From Chryseobacterium sp. Leaf201 (GTDB lineage Bacteria; Bacteroidota; Bacteroidia; Flavobacteriales; Weeksellaceae): 64,000 nucleotides of DNA. The notes under the pieces are model-generated. The model saw nothing but the letters and a program-made list of their open reading frames with translations. It ran no database searches and was not told the DNA's origin. The stretch is taken from assembly GCF_001421435.1 (NCBI RefSeq), contig NZ_LMKA01000013.1:19288-83287 (forward strand), in the 5' to 3' direction. The number at the start of each line of letters is the position of its first letter. Position 1 is the first letter of the stretch. Of this stretch, positions 42,622 through 51,160 are shown piece by piece. Both the position numbers and the translations under genes were made by a program.

Positions 42622-44139
42622 TTAATGGAAAAAGTGCCTGATTCCTGTAAACATCATCGGGATTCCGTGCTCATTGGCCGCCTCAATGCTGTCCTGGTCT
42701 TTCACACTTCCTCCCGGCTGGATGATGGCCGTGATTCCTTCCTGATGGCAGAAATCCACCACATCACGGAAAGGGAAAAATGCATCGGAAGCCAGTACCA
42801 GTTCTCCGGTAAACTTTTCTTTTGCCCTTTCAATTGCCTGCTGCGTTGCCCAGATCCGGTTCACCTGTCCGCCGCCGATACCGAAAGCCTGGATGCCGTT
42901 GGAAACCACAATTGCATTGGATTTCACGTATTTTACTACCCTCTGGGAGAACAGCAATGCTTTTTTCTGTTCTTCCGTCGGCTGTGTTTCAGTTACTACC
43001 TTAATATCATCAGAGAAAATACTGTCATTGTCCTGAACAAGGATTCCTCCGTCCACCTTCACCCATGTCTGCTTATCAGAAACAGGGTTTACAATTTTTA
43101 TAATTCTCAGGTTTTTCTTCTTTCTTAAAACTTCAAGTGCTGCTTCATCAAATTCAGGAGCCATGACGATTTCAAGGAATGTTTTATTTAATTCTTCTGC
43201 TGTTGCCGCATCAATTTTATAGTTCATGGCAACAATTCCGCCAAAGATGGAAACCGGGTCACATTCAAATGTTTTCTGATAGGTTTCCAGTGCAGAAGTC
43301 CCGATGGCAACACCACACGGTGTGGAATGCTTCACGGCACAGCAGGCCATTTCTTCTTTAAATTCAGTTACCACTTTCCAGCACAGATCCATATCCCGAA
43401 GGTTATTGAAAGACAGCTCTTTGCCTCCCAGCTGCTCAAAATCTTTCATCGCCCCGTTTTCAAAAGTGGAAACGTAATATGCTGCCGTCTGGTGTGGGTT
43501 TTCACCATATCTTAAGTCGGAAACTTTTTTATAGGAAGCGTTCAGATAAGCAGGATATTCTTCATCCAGAAGCATTCTTGAAATAGCCGCATCGTATGCA
43601 GAAGTAAGGTTGAATACTTTTCCTGCCAGCTTCTTACGGGTTTCGATATAGGTATCGCCGTTCTGTTCCATCTCGATTTTTACCGTTGCATAATCTTCCA
43701 CATCGGTAATTACGGTAACGGAATCAAAATTTTTAGCTGCTGAACGGAGCATTGAAGGGCCTCCGATGTCAATGAACTCCACTTTTTCGTGAAGGGAAAT
43801 GTCTTTGTTCACATTTTCAAAGAAAGGATACAGGTTTACAATCACCATATCAATCAGCTCGATGCCGTGTTCCTGAACCGTGTTCATGTGTTCTTCATTT
43901 GAACGGACAGCCAGCAATCCGCCGTGAACTTTCGGGTGCAGTGTTTTTACCCTGCCGTCCAGCATTTCAGGGAAGTCGGTTACCTCATCAATCTGAATCG
44001 GGTTCAATCCTGCCTCTTTCAGGTGTTTGAAGGTTCCTCCTGTAGAAATCAGCTCATATCCCTGAGATTCCAGAAACTGTGCGAATTCAGTCAATCCGCT
44101 TTTATCCGAAACACTGATTAAAACTCTCTTTTTGCTCAT
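42622..44139 (-). CDS. purH: Bifunctional AICAR transformylase/IMP cyclohydrolase
   Basis: Read from the ATG at 44139 this is a 505-residue bifunctional enzyme that formylates AICAR and closes the ring to IMP, the last two steps of purine synthesis. The MGS-like cyclohydrolase domain occupies about residues 1-190 ([36 protein letters not shown]). The transformylase domain follows with [12 protein letters not shown], the catalytic [11 protein letters not shown] and [12 protein letters not shown] 7-bp hairpin lies about 43 bases upstream of its start. It follows the TrpF-like gene with a gap of about 95 bases. Confidence 0.97.
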   Translation of the reverse strand: MSKKRVLISVSDKSGLTEFAQFLESQGYELISTGGTFKHLKEAGLNPIQIDEVTDFPEMLDGRVKTLHPKVHGGLLAVRSNEEHMNTVQEHGIELIDMVIVNLYPFFENVNKDISLHEKVEFIDIGGPSMLRSAAKNFDSVTVITDVEDYATVKIEMEQNGDTYIETRKKLAGKVFNLTSAYDAAISRMLLDEEYPAYLNASYKKVSDLRYGENPHQTAAYYVSTFENGAMKDFEQLGGKELSFNNLRDMDLCWKVVTEFKEEMACCAVKHSTPCGVAIGTSALETYQKTFECDPVSIFGGIVAMNYKIDAATAEELNKTFLEIVMAPEFDEAALEVLRKKKNLRIIKIVNPVSDKQTWVKVDGGILVQDNDSIFSDDIKVVTETQPTEEQKKALLFSQRVVKYVKSNAIVVSNGIQAFGIGGGQVNRIWATQQAIERAKEKFTGELVLASDAFFPFRDVVDFCHQEGITAIIQPGGSVKDQDSIEAANEHGIPMMFTGIRHFFH

Positions 44140-44182
44140 TTTTTCTTTCAATTTTTTACTTTTTACAGCTATTTCAAACTGT

Positions 44183-44207
44183 AGACCGGTTCTTTCACCT
44201 CCGGTCT
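44183..44207. repeat. Hairpin in the purH leader
   Basis: AGACCGG (44183-44189) pairs perfectly with CCGGTCT (44201-44207). On the minus strand no T-run follows, so it would be an RNA structure in the purH leader rather than a terminator; on the plus strand T-rich sequence follows but no gene ends there. Confidence 0.4.
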
Positions 44208-44234
44208 TTATTTTTACTTACTTAGATTCTTACT

Positions 44235-44888
44235 TTATATCTTTTCCAGTTCTGCGAAAAAAGCTTCCAGCTTTTTTTCGTCAAGTTTGCCGTTGCTTCT
44301 TACGCTGCTGCATAAATCAAGTCCGAAAGGCTGCACTTTTTCAACAGCTTCCCTTACGTTTTCAACTTTCAGGCCGCCTGCCAGAAAAACCGGGATTTTC
44401 ACAGATTCCCTTATGGTCCTGCTAAGGTTCCAGTCGTGTATATTTCCTGTCCCGCCCAATACTTTTACTGCTAATTTGGGGTTTCCGCTGTCCAGCAAAA
44501 GCGCATCAACATGCGGGGCAGATTCAATTGCTTCCCGCACAGAATCTTCATCGATAACATGAATCACCTGAACTAATTTGATGCCCGGCAAATGTTCCCT
44601 GATAAGATGATATTCACTGTTTTCCAACGCATCAACCAGCTGGATTACGGAGGTCCGGACTTTTTTATGATGGTTAATCACTTCTAAAGCATTTGTTTCA
44701 CTGGTCAGAAGGAACGTGGAAACGGGCGGCGGAACACTCTCCTGGATTTCTAAAATCAGGCTGTCCTCTATCATTCCGGGACCGCTTGGCATCTTCCCTA
44801 CCAGACCCAGTGCTGAAGCTCCGTGCCTGATGGCCAATTGAGCTTCTTCCACACTGCTGATACAGCAAATTTTTACTTTTGGTTTCAT
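44235..44888 (-). CDS. TrpF-like phosphoribosylanthranilate isomerase-family protein in the purine cluster
   Basis: Read from the ATG at 44888 this 217-residue protein has the (beta-alpha)8 plan of phosphoribosylanthranilate isomerase. The catalytic Cys is in KVKICCIS (family: KICGIT), the catalytic Asp in VDALLLDSGN, and the sequence GGTGNIHDWNLS and FLAGGLKVENV are family blocks. Two changes stand out: the Gly after the catalytic Cys is Cys, and the last phosphate-binding loop, normally DVSSGVE, reads DLCSSVR. It sits between purN (5 bases after its stop) and purH, with no trp genes near, so it may have a purine-related or altered substrate. True TrpF activity is possible but less sure than family membership. 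Confidence 0.78.
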   Translation of the reverse strand: MKPKVKICCISSVEEAQLAIRHGASALGLVGKMPSGPGMIEDSLILEIQESVPPPVSTFLLTSETNALEVINHHKKVRTSVIQLVDALENSEYHLIREHLPGIKLVQVIHVIDEDSVREAIESAPHVDALLLDSGNPKLAVKVLGGTGNIHDWNLSRTIRESVKIPVFLAGGLKVENVREAVEKVQPFGLDLCSSVRSNGKLDEKKLEAFFAELEKI

Positions 44889-44893
44889 CAATC

Positions 44894-45457
44894 TTAATTT
44901 CCTAAAACTTTATTGATCGCTTCCGGGAAAATTTCATATTCAATTAAGTGAACTTTCTCTGCTACCGTTTCAGGCGTATCATCTTCTGTTACGGCAAATG
45001 ATTTCTGAAGAATGGCTTCGCCTTCATCAATTCCGGGAGTCACGAAATGTACGGTTGCCCCGCTTTCTTTTTCTCTGGCCTCAATCACGGCATGATGTAC
45101 ATGATGCCCCCACATGCCTTTTCCTCCGAATTTCGGCAGGAGCGCAGGATGGATATTGATGATCTTACCGTTCCAGTTTTCGCAGAATTCAGGCTTCAGG
45201 ATGGATAAGAATCCTGCCAGTACAATTAGATCTGTATTTTCAGGGATCATTTTACCCAATTCGCTGCTGAAATTCTTGCCTCTGGGAATCAGAATGTTTT
45301 CTATATGATGATTTTTGGCCCTTTCCAGTCCGTAACATTCCCGGTCTGCCACCACCAGCGTTACTTTTGCATTCCGGATTTCTCCGTTATCAACCGTATC
45401 TATAATCCTCTGGAGATTGGTTCCTGAACCTGAAACGAGTACAACAATGTTTTTCAT
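44894..45457 (-). CDS. purN: Phosphoribosylglycinamide formyltransferase
   Basis: This 187-residue enzyme transfers a formyl group from 10-formyl-tetrahydrofolate to GAR. The N-terminal NIVVLVSGSGTNLQRIID is the substrate loop, and the catalytic Asn-His-Asp set is visible in IINIHPALLPKFGGKGMWG and in the later TVHFVTPGIDEG block. Length is slightly below the E. coli enzyme, normal for Bacteroidota. A palindrome-rich repeat separates it from purM upstream; the TrpF-like gene follows after 5 bases, indicating one transcript. Confidence 0.95.
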   Translation of the reverse strand: MKNIVVLVSGSGTNLQRIIDTVDNGEIRNAKVTLVVADRECYGLERAKNHHIENILIPRGKNFSSELGKMIPENTDLIVLAGFLSILKPEFCENWNGKIINIHPALLPKFGGKGMWGHHVHHAVIEAREKESGATVHFVTPGIDEGEAILQKSFAVTEDDTPETVAEKVHLIEYEIFPEAINKVLGN

Positions 45458-45463
45458 TAACTG

Positions 45464-45534
45464 AGATGTTAGATTTCAGATACCAGATTTCAGACTGATC
45501 GTCTGATGTCTGATGTCTTCCATCTGATGTCTTA
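45464..45534. repeat. Intergenic repeat (copy 1) between purM and purN
   Basis: The stretch carries repeated ATTTCAGA and TCTGATGTC units arranged as a large imperfect palindrome, with CAGAC/GTCTG at its centre. Eighteen bases, AGATGTTAGATTTCAGAT (45464-45481), recur exactly at 46544-46561 ahead of purM. Confidence 0.7.
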
Positions 45535-46527
45535 TTAGAATTTTAAATTTATCTTTTCGTTTCCTTCTGTGATTTCCCCTATTTCGTAGGCGTCGTCTAA
45601 AAGATGAAGTACTTTTTCTGCGTGTTCTGCGTCTACCACGACAATCATTCCGATACCCATATTAAAGGTCCCGAACATTTCTTCACGGGCAATCCCGCCT
45701 CTTTTTTCGAGTTCAAGCATAATGCTCGGAATCTGGATTTTTGAAGCATCAATTGCAGCACACAGGCCTTCACCGATAATTCTCGGGATATTTTCATACA
45801 ATCCGCCACCTGTGATGTGAGCGATCCCGGCTACCTGAACCTCTTCAAGCACTTTATGAATGTCTTTATAATATAATCTTGTAGGAACCAAAAGTGTTTC
45901 ATACAAAGGCTTTCCTTCAAATTCTTCATTGAAATCCGGGAACACTTTTCTTACCAGAGAGAATCCGTTGGAATGGAAACCTGAACTTGGCAGTGCAATG
46001 ATTTTATTTCCGGCTTTGATTCCTGATCCGTCGATAATCTGGTCTTTCTCAACAATCCCTACACAGAACCCGGCAACATCATAATCGCCCGGCTGGTACA
46101 TACCCGGCATTTCAGCCGTTTCACCACCAATCAGTGCACAGTTGTTGTCTTTACACGCTTTCACCATCCCTAAAACGATTTCAGCAGCAATTTCGGAATC
46201 CAGTTTTCCGCAAGCCAGATAATCCAGGAAGAACAGTGGTTTTGCACCGTGGCAAAGGATATCATTGGCACACATGGCAAAACAGTCTACACCGATAGAA
46301 TCATATTTTTTCGAGTCCAATGCGACCTTCAGTTTTGTTCCTACCCCATCGGTTCCTGAAACCAGAACAGGATTTTTATACCCTCCGATTTCATAGAAAG
46401 CCCCGAAGCTCCCCAAATGGTTCAGTACATTGGCATTGTGCGTTTCACCCACTGCCTTTTTGATTTTATCAACGGTTTTGTACCCTTCTTCTTTATCTAC
46501 GCCTGCTGACTTGTATGTGTTGCTCAT
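45535..46527 (-). CDS. purM: Phosphoribosylformylglycinamidine cyclo-ligase
   Basis: This 330-residue ATP-dependent enzyme closes the imidazole ring to form AIR. The VSGTDGVGTKLKVALD and DCFAMCANDILCHGAKPLFFLDY blocks of the AIRS family are present, as is the GGETAEMPGMYQPGDYD signature and a later ITGGGLYENIPRI block. Length is slightly short of the family mean, as usual in Bacteroidota. It opens the purine block. Between it and the gene upstream lie a promoter, a 24-codon frame, a terminator hairpin and a repeat copy, so its expression may be controlled by attenuation. Confidence 0.96.
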   Translation of the reverse strand: MSNTYKSAGVDKEEGYKTVDKIKKAVGETHNANVLNHLGSFGAFYEIGGYKNPVLVSGTDGVGTKLKVALDSKKYDSIGVDCFAMCANDILCHGAKPLFFLDYLACGKLDSEIAAEIVLGMVKACKDNNCALIGGETAEMPGMYQPGDYDVAGFCVGIVEKDQIIDGSGIKAGNKIIALPSSGFHSNGFSLVRKVFPDFNEEFEGKPLYETLLVPTRLYYKDIHKVLEEVQVAGIAHITGGGLYENIPRIIGEGLCAAIDASKIQIPSIMLELEKRGGIAREEMFGTFNMGIGMIVVVDAEHAEKVLHLLDDAYEIGEITEGNEKINLKF

Positions 46528-46535
46528 GTTTTATT

Positions 46536-46604
46536 TAGATATTAGATGTTAGATTTCAGATTTCAGACTTATCATCTTATATCTGCAATCTGATGTCTTT
46601 TTGT
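46536..46604. repeat. Intergenic repeat (copy 2) ahead of purM
   Basis: This is a second copy of the ATTTCAGA/TCTGATGTC repeat family: AGATGTTAGATTTCAGAT at 46544-46561 is identical to copy 1, with the right-hand part AATCTGATGTC also shared. It lies in the purM leader. Confidence 0.7.
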
Positions 46605-46635
46605 CTTTTTAATATTCTTGTTCAAATTTTGGAAA

Positions 46636-46668
46636 CAAAAAAGCCGACAATCTTGGTAGATTATCGGC
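46636..46668 (-). terminator. Terminator-like hairpin upstream of purM, possible attenuator
   Basis: GCCGATAATC and GATTGTCGGC pair on the minus strand with one GU pair (46659-46668 with 46643-46652) and run into TTTTTTG. It lies between the small frame at 46676-46750 and purM, about 109 bases before the purM ATG. Confidence 0.78.
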
Positions 46669-46675
46669 CGTTGTT

Positions 46676-46750
46676 TTATCTCAGAATTTCAGAGCCCACA
46701 ACATTCCCTTTTTCGGAGAAACATTCTTTAAAAGCGGTCTGAATTTTCAT
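46676..46750 (-). CDS. Possible 24-aa leader peptide upstream of purM
   Basis: A 24-codon frame beginning MKIQTAFKECFSEKGN and ending EILR lies 15 bases past a consensus promoter and 8 bases ahead of a terminator hairpin. Its ATG follows an A-rich stretch, as usual for this phylum. The RNA across it can also pair TTCAGA with TCTGAA. I do not recognise the peptide. The layout promoter-small frame-terminator-biosynthetic gene resembles an attenuation leader, but it could also be a small independent protein or chance. Translation is not shown. Confidence 0.4.
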   Translation of the reverse strand: MKIQTAFKECFSEKGNVVGSEILR

Positions 46751-46764
46751 CTTATTTCTTTTTG

Positions 46765-46794
46765 CAAAGATATTAATTTTAAATTAATTTTCAA
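46765..46794 (-). promoter_or_regulatory. Consensus promoter ahead of the purM leader frame
   Basis: On the minus strand TTG (46792-46794), a 19-base spacer and TATCTTTG (46765-46772) match the Bacteroidota consensus. It begins just past the stop of the FMN reductase gene. Confidence 0.65.
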
Positions 46795-46795
46795 T

Positions 46796-47347
46796 TTATT
46801 TTTCAAGGATAGATTCAATGGCAGAAATTTTCTGAATTTTTTCCTTCAGTTCACTGTCTTTTTCTTCATTGGAAATTTTCTGTGCTTCCTTATCGAAGTT
46901 ATCATTGAAGAAAGGCAGCGAGAAAGTATCTATAATGTTTCCTCCATGCAGCGGAAAACGCTTGGAAGCGGCCTCCAGAACGCCTGCGCCACCTCTTGCG
47001 CCGGGTGCTGTAGCCATTAAAAGCATCGGCACTTCATTCCATACAGCACGGTTTTTTATTCTTGAAGTCCAGTCGAATACATTTTTAAAAGCTGAAGAAT
47101 AGGTTCCGTTATGTTCAGACAGGGAAATCAGAAGAATGTCTGCATGGTCTATTTTTCCGGCAAAATCAATTGCCTGCTGGGGAACTCCGCTTTCCACTTC
47201 TCTCTGGTGTTTATAGATCGGCATCTCGAAATCATTCATATCCACGATTTCCACTTCTGCATTTTCAATCAGTGATGCGGCATAAGAAACCAGTTGTCTA
47301 TTGATTGAAGTATCGGAATTGCTTCCCGCTATGGCTAAAATTTTCAT
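46796..47347 (-). CDS. NADPH-dependent FMN reductase-family protein
   Basis: Read from the ATG at 47347 this is a 183-residue flavodoxin-fold protein. KILAIAGSNSDTSINRQL supplies the FMN phosphate loop, and LLISLSEHNGTYSSAFKNVFDW is the family block that holds the isoalloxazine ring. Relatives reduce FMN, quinones, azo dyes or chromate using NADPH. The 36 upstream codons of the open frame were left out because they contain no conserved sequence and MKILAIAG is the standard start. It stands alone between the pirin gene and the purine block. The natural substrate is not known. Confidence 0.87.
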   Translation of the reverse strand: MKILAIAGSNSDTSINRQLVSYAASLIENAEVEIVDMNDFEMPIYKHQREVESGVPQQAIDFAGKIDHADILLISLSEHNGTYSSAFKNVFDWTSRIKNRAVWNEVPMLLMATAPGARGGAGVLEAASKRFPLHGGNIIDTFSLPFFNDNFDKEAQKISNEEKDSELKEKIQKISAIESILEK

Positions 47348-47497
47348 TATTGTTGTATCTGTTTTAAGTGAGTATTTTGTGGTACAAAGATCGTAAAGTT
47401 TTTGAATCCTCAGATATATTTGTCGCCACTTCATAAAAATTCTTTCTGAATTCACAACTTCTATAAAGAATAGAGTTTTATGCTGTGAAAGATTTTA

Positions 47498-48226
47498 TTA
47501 TTTTAAATAGTCCGGTAATTCCATCGGCACTTCCATCAGGAGAACCTCCGTATCTTCTACCGCTTCAATGTTGAAACTCTGTGTATCCCAGATTCCAAGG
47601 CCGTCTTTTTCATGGAGGATCCGGTCGCCTATTTTGGCGGTTCCTTTTAAAACAAAGGCATAGACGCCGTTCCCTTTTTTATTCAGCATATAGTTTTTGC
47701 CGTTTCCTTCTGTAAAATTAGCCAGGTTAAACCAGGCATCCTGATGGATCCATACGCCGTCATCATTTTGGTCCGGTGACAGAATCTGCTGGAATCCGTT
47801 GATCTTTGCCCCTTCCTTAATGCTTTTCTGATCATATCTCGGCTCCACACCCTGTGTTTTTGGGAAGACCCAGATCTGTAAAAACTTTACGGCTTCATCT
47901 TTATTCTTATTGTATTCGCTGTGTATCACGCCTGTTCCGGCACTCATCACCTGGATTTCACCTTTCCTGATAACCGCAGTGGTTCCCATGGAATCTTTAT
48001 GTTCCAGATCCCCTTGCAACGGAATGGATATGATTTCCATGTCCCTGTGAGGATGCGTCCCGAATCCCATTCCCTGAGAAACGGTATCGTCATTCAGCAC
48101 CCTTAATACCCCGAAGTTGCTTCTGTCTCTGTTCTGGTAATTGGCAAAACTGAAGGTGTGGTAACTGTTTAACCATCCGTGGTCAGCATGGCCTCTTGAA
48201 TCGGCTTTGTGATATACTGTTTTCAT
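47498..48226 (-). CDS. Pirin family protein (YhhW-like)
   Basis: This 242-residue bicupin protein has the metal-binding set in its N-terminal cupin: two His in GTHPHRDMEIISIPL, then His and Glu in SAGTGVIHSEYN, as in human pirin and E. coli YhhW. YhhW-type proteins can oxidise quercetin; others regulate metabolism by binding enzymes. The opening KADSRGHADHGWLNSYHTFSFANY is specific to the bacterial YhhW group. It has a TACCTTTG -7 box about 20 bases ahead and is monocistronic. Confidence 0.92.
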   Translation of the reverse strand: MKTVYHKADSRGHADHGWLNSYHTFSFANYQNRDRSNFGVLRVLNDDTVSQGMGFGTHPHRDMEIISIPLQGDLEHKDSMGTTAVIRKGEIQVMSAGTGVIHSEYNKNKDEAVKFLQIWVFPKTQGVEPRYDQKSIKEGAKINGFQQILSPDQNDDGVWIHQDAWFNLANFTEGNGKNYMLNKKGNGVYAFVLKGTAKIGDRILHEKDGLGIWDTQSFNIEAVEDTEVLLMEVPMELPDYLK

Positions 48227-48245
48227 ATTTTATTTATTTATAGTA

Positions 48246-48253
48246 CAAAGGTA
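48246..48253 (-). promoter_or_regulatory. -7 box of the pirin promoter
   Basis: The minus strand reads TACCTTTG, an exact TAnnTTTG match, 19 bases before the pirin ATG. Confidence 0.45.
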
Positions 48254-48328
48254 CAATATGGCTGTTCCCGGTATATTGACGTAGGATAAGAAAGGATTAC
48301 GGGTCCGGATTTGCTTAAAATACCGGTT

Positions 48329-49495
48329 TCAAAAAGCTTCCTTTATTTTTGAGTTTTTCTTCAGTACAAAAAGCAAAGCGCAGATCATAACAGCCAGGAT
48401 AACAAGCAACTGCAGGATTGATAAAGTCCGGTCTGAAAAATGACCCAGGATATTGGTTACGATTCCCGTCCCGATCTGGTTGGCCGCCATCAGAAATCCT
48501 GAAACCATTACAGAAAGTGTAGGAAACTCTACCGTTCCCCACCCGATAGCTCCCGGAAATATACTTCCCATGAAAAATCCGGCTACGAACATCAGCGCAA
48601 GAATGGTACCGGTACCGGAAAAAAACAGCAGCAACCCGATGATTAACCCGACTGACACCGGTGATAAAAGGAACAGTAAAGAAAGGTCATATTTTCTGGC
48701 AAAAATCCCGAAAAGCAGCCGGTTAACGGCAATCCCTCCCCAGAATAACGAAAGTCCGAGACTGGCATCGGCGTTATCCAGTCCACGGCTTTTAAGAATC
48801 ACCGTTCCGAAACTGCCAAAAGTCCCTTCTATACAGCCATATAAAACAATGATCCCGAAAAATGCCCATAACCTGGCAGGAACCGTAAACCGTTCAGGAA
48901 GTTTAAAAGACGTTTCCCCGGGCAGCCTGATGAACAATAATATGGTAAACAGTATGCTTACGGCAACAACAATAATTCCGGGAACATACATCCAGTGGTG
49001 TACATCGCCTGCCAGATTCATCATCAGCGGCGAAGCAGAAGTTCCCAATCCTACGAGAAACTGCAAAATCAGAATGGCAGACGAAGGGTTATTCTTAAAT
49101 AAACTCGCCGCCAGAGGGTTGAGTGTCGTAATCGAAAGGCCGAAACCCGTACCGGTAAATGCAACCAGAACCATGAGTACCGGAAACAGCATTTCCTTTT
49201 CCTTCATTAAAAACTGCATGCCCCATAAACCTGCAGTAGCCATCATCATCAATGCAATTCCTATCGCCAGGATTATTTTAGGGCCTGATTTATTGACGAG
49301 AAACGGAGCGGCGAGGCACGAGATGATAATACATGCCACCTGAGGCAAAAAGAGATTCCCGAACTGCGATGATGAAAGCGCGAACACCGAAGGATCGGTA
49401 AATGCCGTTCCCAAAGCAGGAAAAACCACAAAATTAACCCCGGTTATGAACGCCAGTAAAAAGACAATCCCTATTTTCACCGTTTGTGAATTCAT
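48329..49495 (-). CDS. MFS transporter coupled to the GMC oxidoreductase
   Basis: This 388-residue protein has about 12 membrane helices and the overall look of the FucP/NarK-like major facilitators, with a GTGFGLSITTLNPLAASLF stretch in helix 4-5 and a GSIFPGAIGWGTVEFPT block later. The canonical GxxxDRxGRR loop is weak. Its ATG overlaps the stop of the GMC oxidoreductase gene by four bases (ATGA), a sign of translational coupling, so it may carry the substrate or product of that enzyme. Sugar or sugar acid is a reasonable but unproven guess. Confidence 0.82.
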   Translation of the reverse strand: MNSQTVKIGIVFLLAFITGVNFVVFPALGTAFTDPSVFALSSSQFGNLFLPQVACIIISCLAAPFLVNKSGPKIILAIGIALMMMATAGLWGMQFLMKEKEMLFPVLMVLVAFTGTGFGLSITTLNPLAASLFKNNPSSAILILQFLVGLGTSASPLMMNLAGDVHHWMYVPGIIVVAVSILFTILLFIRLPGETSFKLPERFTVPARLWAFFGIIVLYGCIEGTFGSFGTVILKSRGLDNADASLGLSLFWGGIAVNRLLFGIFARKYDLSLLFLLSPVSVGLIIGLLLFFSGTGTILALMFVAGFFMGSIFPGAIGWGTVEFPTLSVMVSGFLMAANQIGTGIVTNILGHFSDRTLSILQLLVILAVMICALLFVLKKNSKIKEAF

Positions 49496-51027
49496 GAGGT
49501 CAGAACATGTTTTTTAAGATGTTCCCCTACCCTGAGGGCCATTGCAATAATGGTAAGTGCCGGATTCACGGCACCGCTGGATACGAAGAAACCGCCGTCT
49601 ACGATATACAGATTGTCAAGGTCGTGGGCTTTGCAATAAGGATCTACCACTGAGGTCTCCGGGTCTGTGCCCATTCTGGTAGTCCCATTCTGATGGGCAG
49701 GCGAGGCAATGTCCATCCCTTTGCTGAAATAAATGCCTTTAAAGAAAAATGAACTGAATTTTCCCGAGGCTTTTAATGCTTTGATCAGTTCATCTTTAAG
49801 CAGTGCATGGCCTTTGGTATTATTCGGGGTATAGCTGATCCTGATCTGTCCGTTTTCTTCCACCGTCACCCTGTTTTCAGGATCCGGAAGGTCTTCGGAA
49901 GTCAGCCAGAAATCTACGGCGTGCTTGGCCATCAGCTCAAAAGTAAAACCGGGTGCGGGAACCGGACTGTCGGCGCTGATCTGGTGCTCGTCTGATTTTC
50001 CAAGCATCTGGATATGCCCCAGCGGAAATTCGTAGCCCCTGTTGGCATGGTAAAAATCATTGATCCCGAACGTTTTTCCAAATTTGGTATTATTGGGCTC
50101 GGTATACAGTGCCACTAAGGCTGAATTCTGATGGAACATATAATTCCTTCCCACCTGGCCGGAGGAATTGGCCAGTCCGTCGGGAAACTTTTCACTTCTG
50201 CTCTGCAGCAGCAACGCCGCGGAGTTGATGGCTCCTGCCGACAGCACAACATATCCTGCTTTGAGGGTTTTTGTTTCCCCGTCCTGCTCCACCATTACTT
50301 CTGAAATCTTTTTTCCTTCATCATCTGCAACCAGTTTCAGGACTTTGGTATTGATCATCAGTTCCACATTAGGATGTTCCAGTGCTCTGGATAATGAACA
50401 GAGGTGAGCATCGCCCTTTCTTTCTGCAGCATCAGGAAATCCGTCAAAACGGTCTAAGGTATAGGGTGCATTAACTGCCGGGTGCGGAGTAAAATTCACC
50501 CCGACCGGAAGTTCAAAGGGTTTCAGTCCGTATCTGGTAAGTTCATCAAAAATTTCCTGGATCCGCGGTTCATGAGGAAGGGCATCATACGGATATGGTT
50601 CTGAATCTGAAGGTTCTGTAGGATCCGACCCTCTTTTGCCATGAACATAAAACAGTTTTTCCGCTTCAAGATAGTAGCCTTTCATATCTTCATACTGAAT
50701 GGGCCATGCCGGTGACGTGCCTCCGTAATGCTGTATTTCTTTAAAATCTTCTTCCCTTAACCTGAACAAGGCCGCACCGTAGAATTTGGTATTTCCGCCT
50801 ACATTATAATGCATTCCAGGCCGGAAAGATTTTCCGTGCTTATCCAGCCATTCATCGGTTGTGGTATACCTGTTTTTACGGAATACTTCTACGGAATCCC
50901 AGTTTTCTTTTTCTACCGGAACATAGCCTCCTCTTTCTATAATTAAAATTTTCTTTCCGCTGTCTGCCAGCTGATAGGCCATTGTTGCGCCTCCTGCTCC
51001 GCTGCCTATAATGATAATATCATACAT
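49492..51027 (-). CDS. GMC-family FAD oxidoreductase
   Basis: This 511-residue glucose-methanol-choline oxidoreductase has the FAD motif IIGSGAGGATMAYQLADSG at the N terminus, the GMC signature region with MHYNVGGNTKFYGAALFR, and the C-terminal active-site part HQNGTTRMGTDP followed by GAVNPALTIIAMALR. The protein has no signal peptide. Relatives oxidise sugars such as gluconate, glucose side chains or cholesterol-like alcohols. It precedes and overlaps an MFS gene and lies just after the starch locus, so a sugar substrate is plausible. No cytochrome partner or gamma subunit is next to it. Confidence 0.88.
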   Translation of the reverse strand: MYDIIIIGSGAGGATMAYQLADSGKKILIIERGGYVPVEKENWDSVEVFRKNRYTTTDEWLDKHGKSFRPGMHYNVGGNTKFYGAALFRLREEDFKEIQHYGGTSPAWPIQYEDMKGYYLEAEKLFYVHGKRGSDPTEPSDSEPYPYDALPHEPRIQEIFDELTRYGLKPFELPVGVNFTPHPAVNAPYTLDRFDGFPDAAERKGDAHLCSLSRALEHPNVELMINTKVLKLVADDEGKKISEVMVEQDGETKTLKAGYVVLSAGAINSAALLLQSRSEKFPDGLANSSGQVGRNYMFHQNSALVALYTEPNNTKFGKTFGINDFYHANRGYEFPLGHIQMLGKSDEHQISADSPVPAPGFTFELMAKHAVDFWLTSEDLPDPENRVTVEENGQIRISYTPNNTKGHALLKDELIKALKASGKFSSFFFKGIYFSKGMDIASPAHQNGTTRMGTDPETSVVDPYCKAHDLDNLYIVDGGFFVSSGAVNPALTIIAMALRVGEHLKKHVLTS

Positions 51028-51110
51028 CTTTTGAAATTTGCTTCCTCTAAATTAGAGATTTAAATACCACAAAAGCTTAAGAAAAGATTAAATTGCAATA
51101 GATTATATAA

Positions 51111-51137
51111 ATAAAAAGCCATCCGGTGATGGATGGC
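51111..51137 (-). terminator. Terminator of the starch locus transporter gene
   Basis: GCCATCC (51118-51124) pairs with GGATGGC (51131-51137) and is followed on the minus strand by T residues. It marks the end of the sus unit before the GMC gene. Confidence 0.85.
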
Positions 51138-51160
51138 TGAATATAATTGGGTTCAGATTT

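Noticed and set aside
47348..47455. N-terminal extension of 36 residues on the FMN reductase
   Set aside because: The added residues are not conserved-looking and the MKILAIAGS start is standard for the flavodoxin fold.
48453..49343. A 296-codon open frame on the plus strand opposite the MFS gene
   Set aside because: It is fully antisense to a membrane-protein gene with clear family features and has a Pro/Thr/Ile-rich composition typical of a shadow frame.
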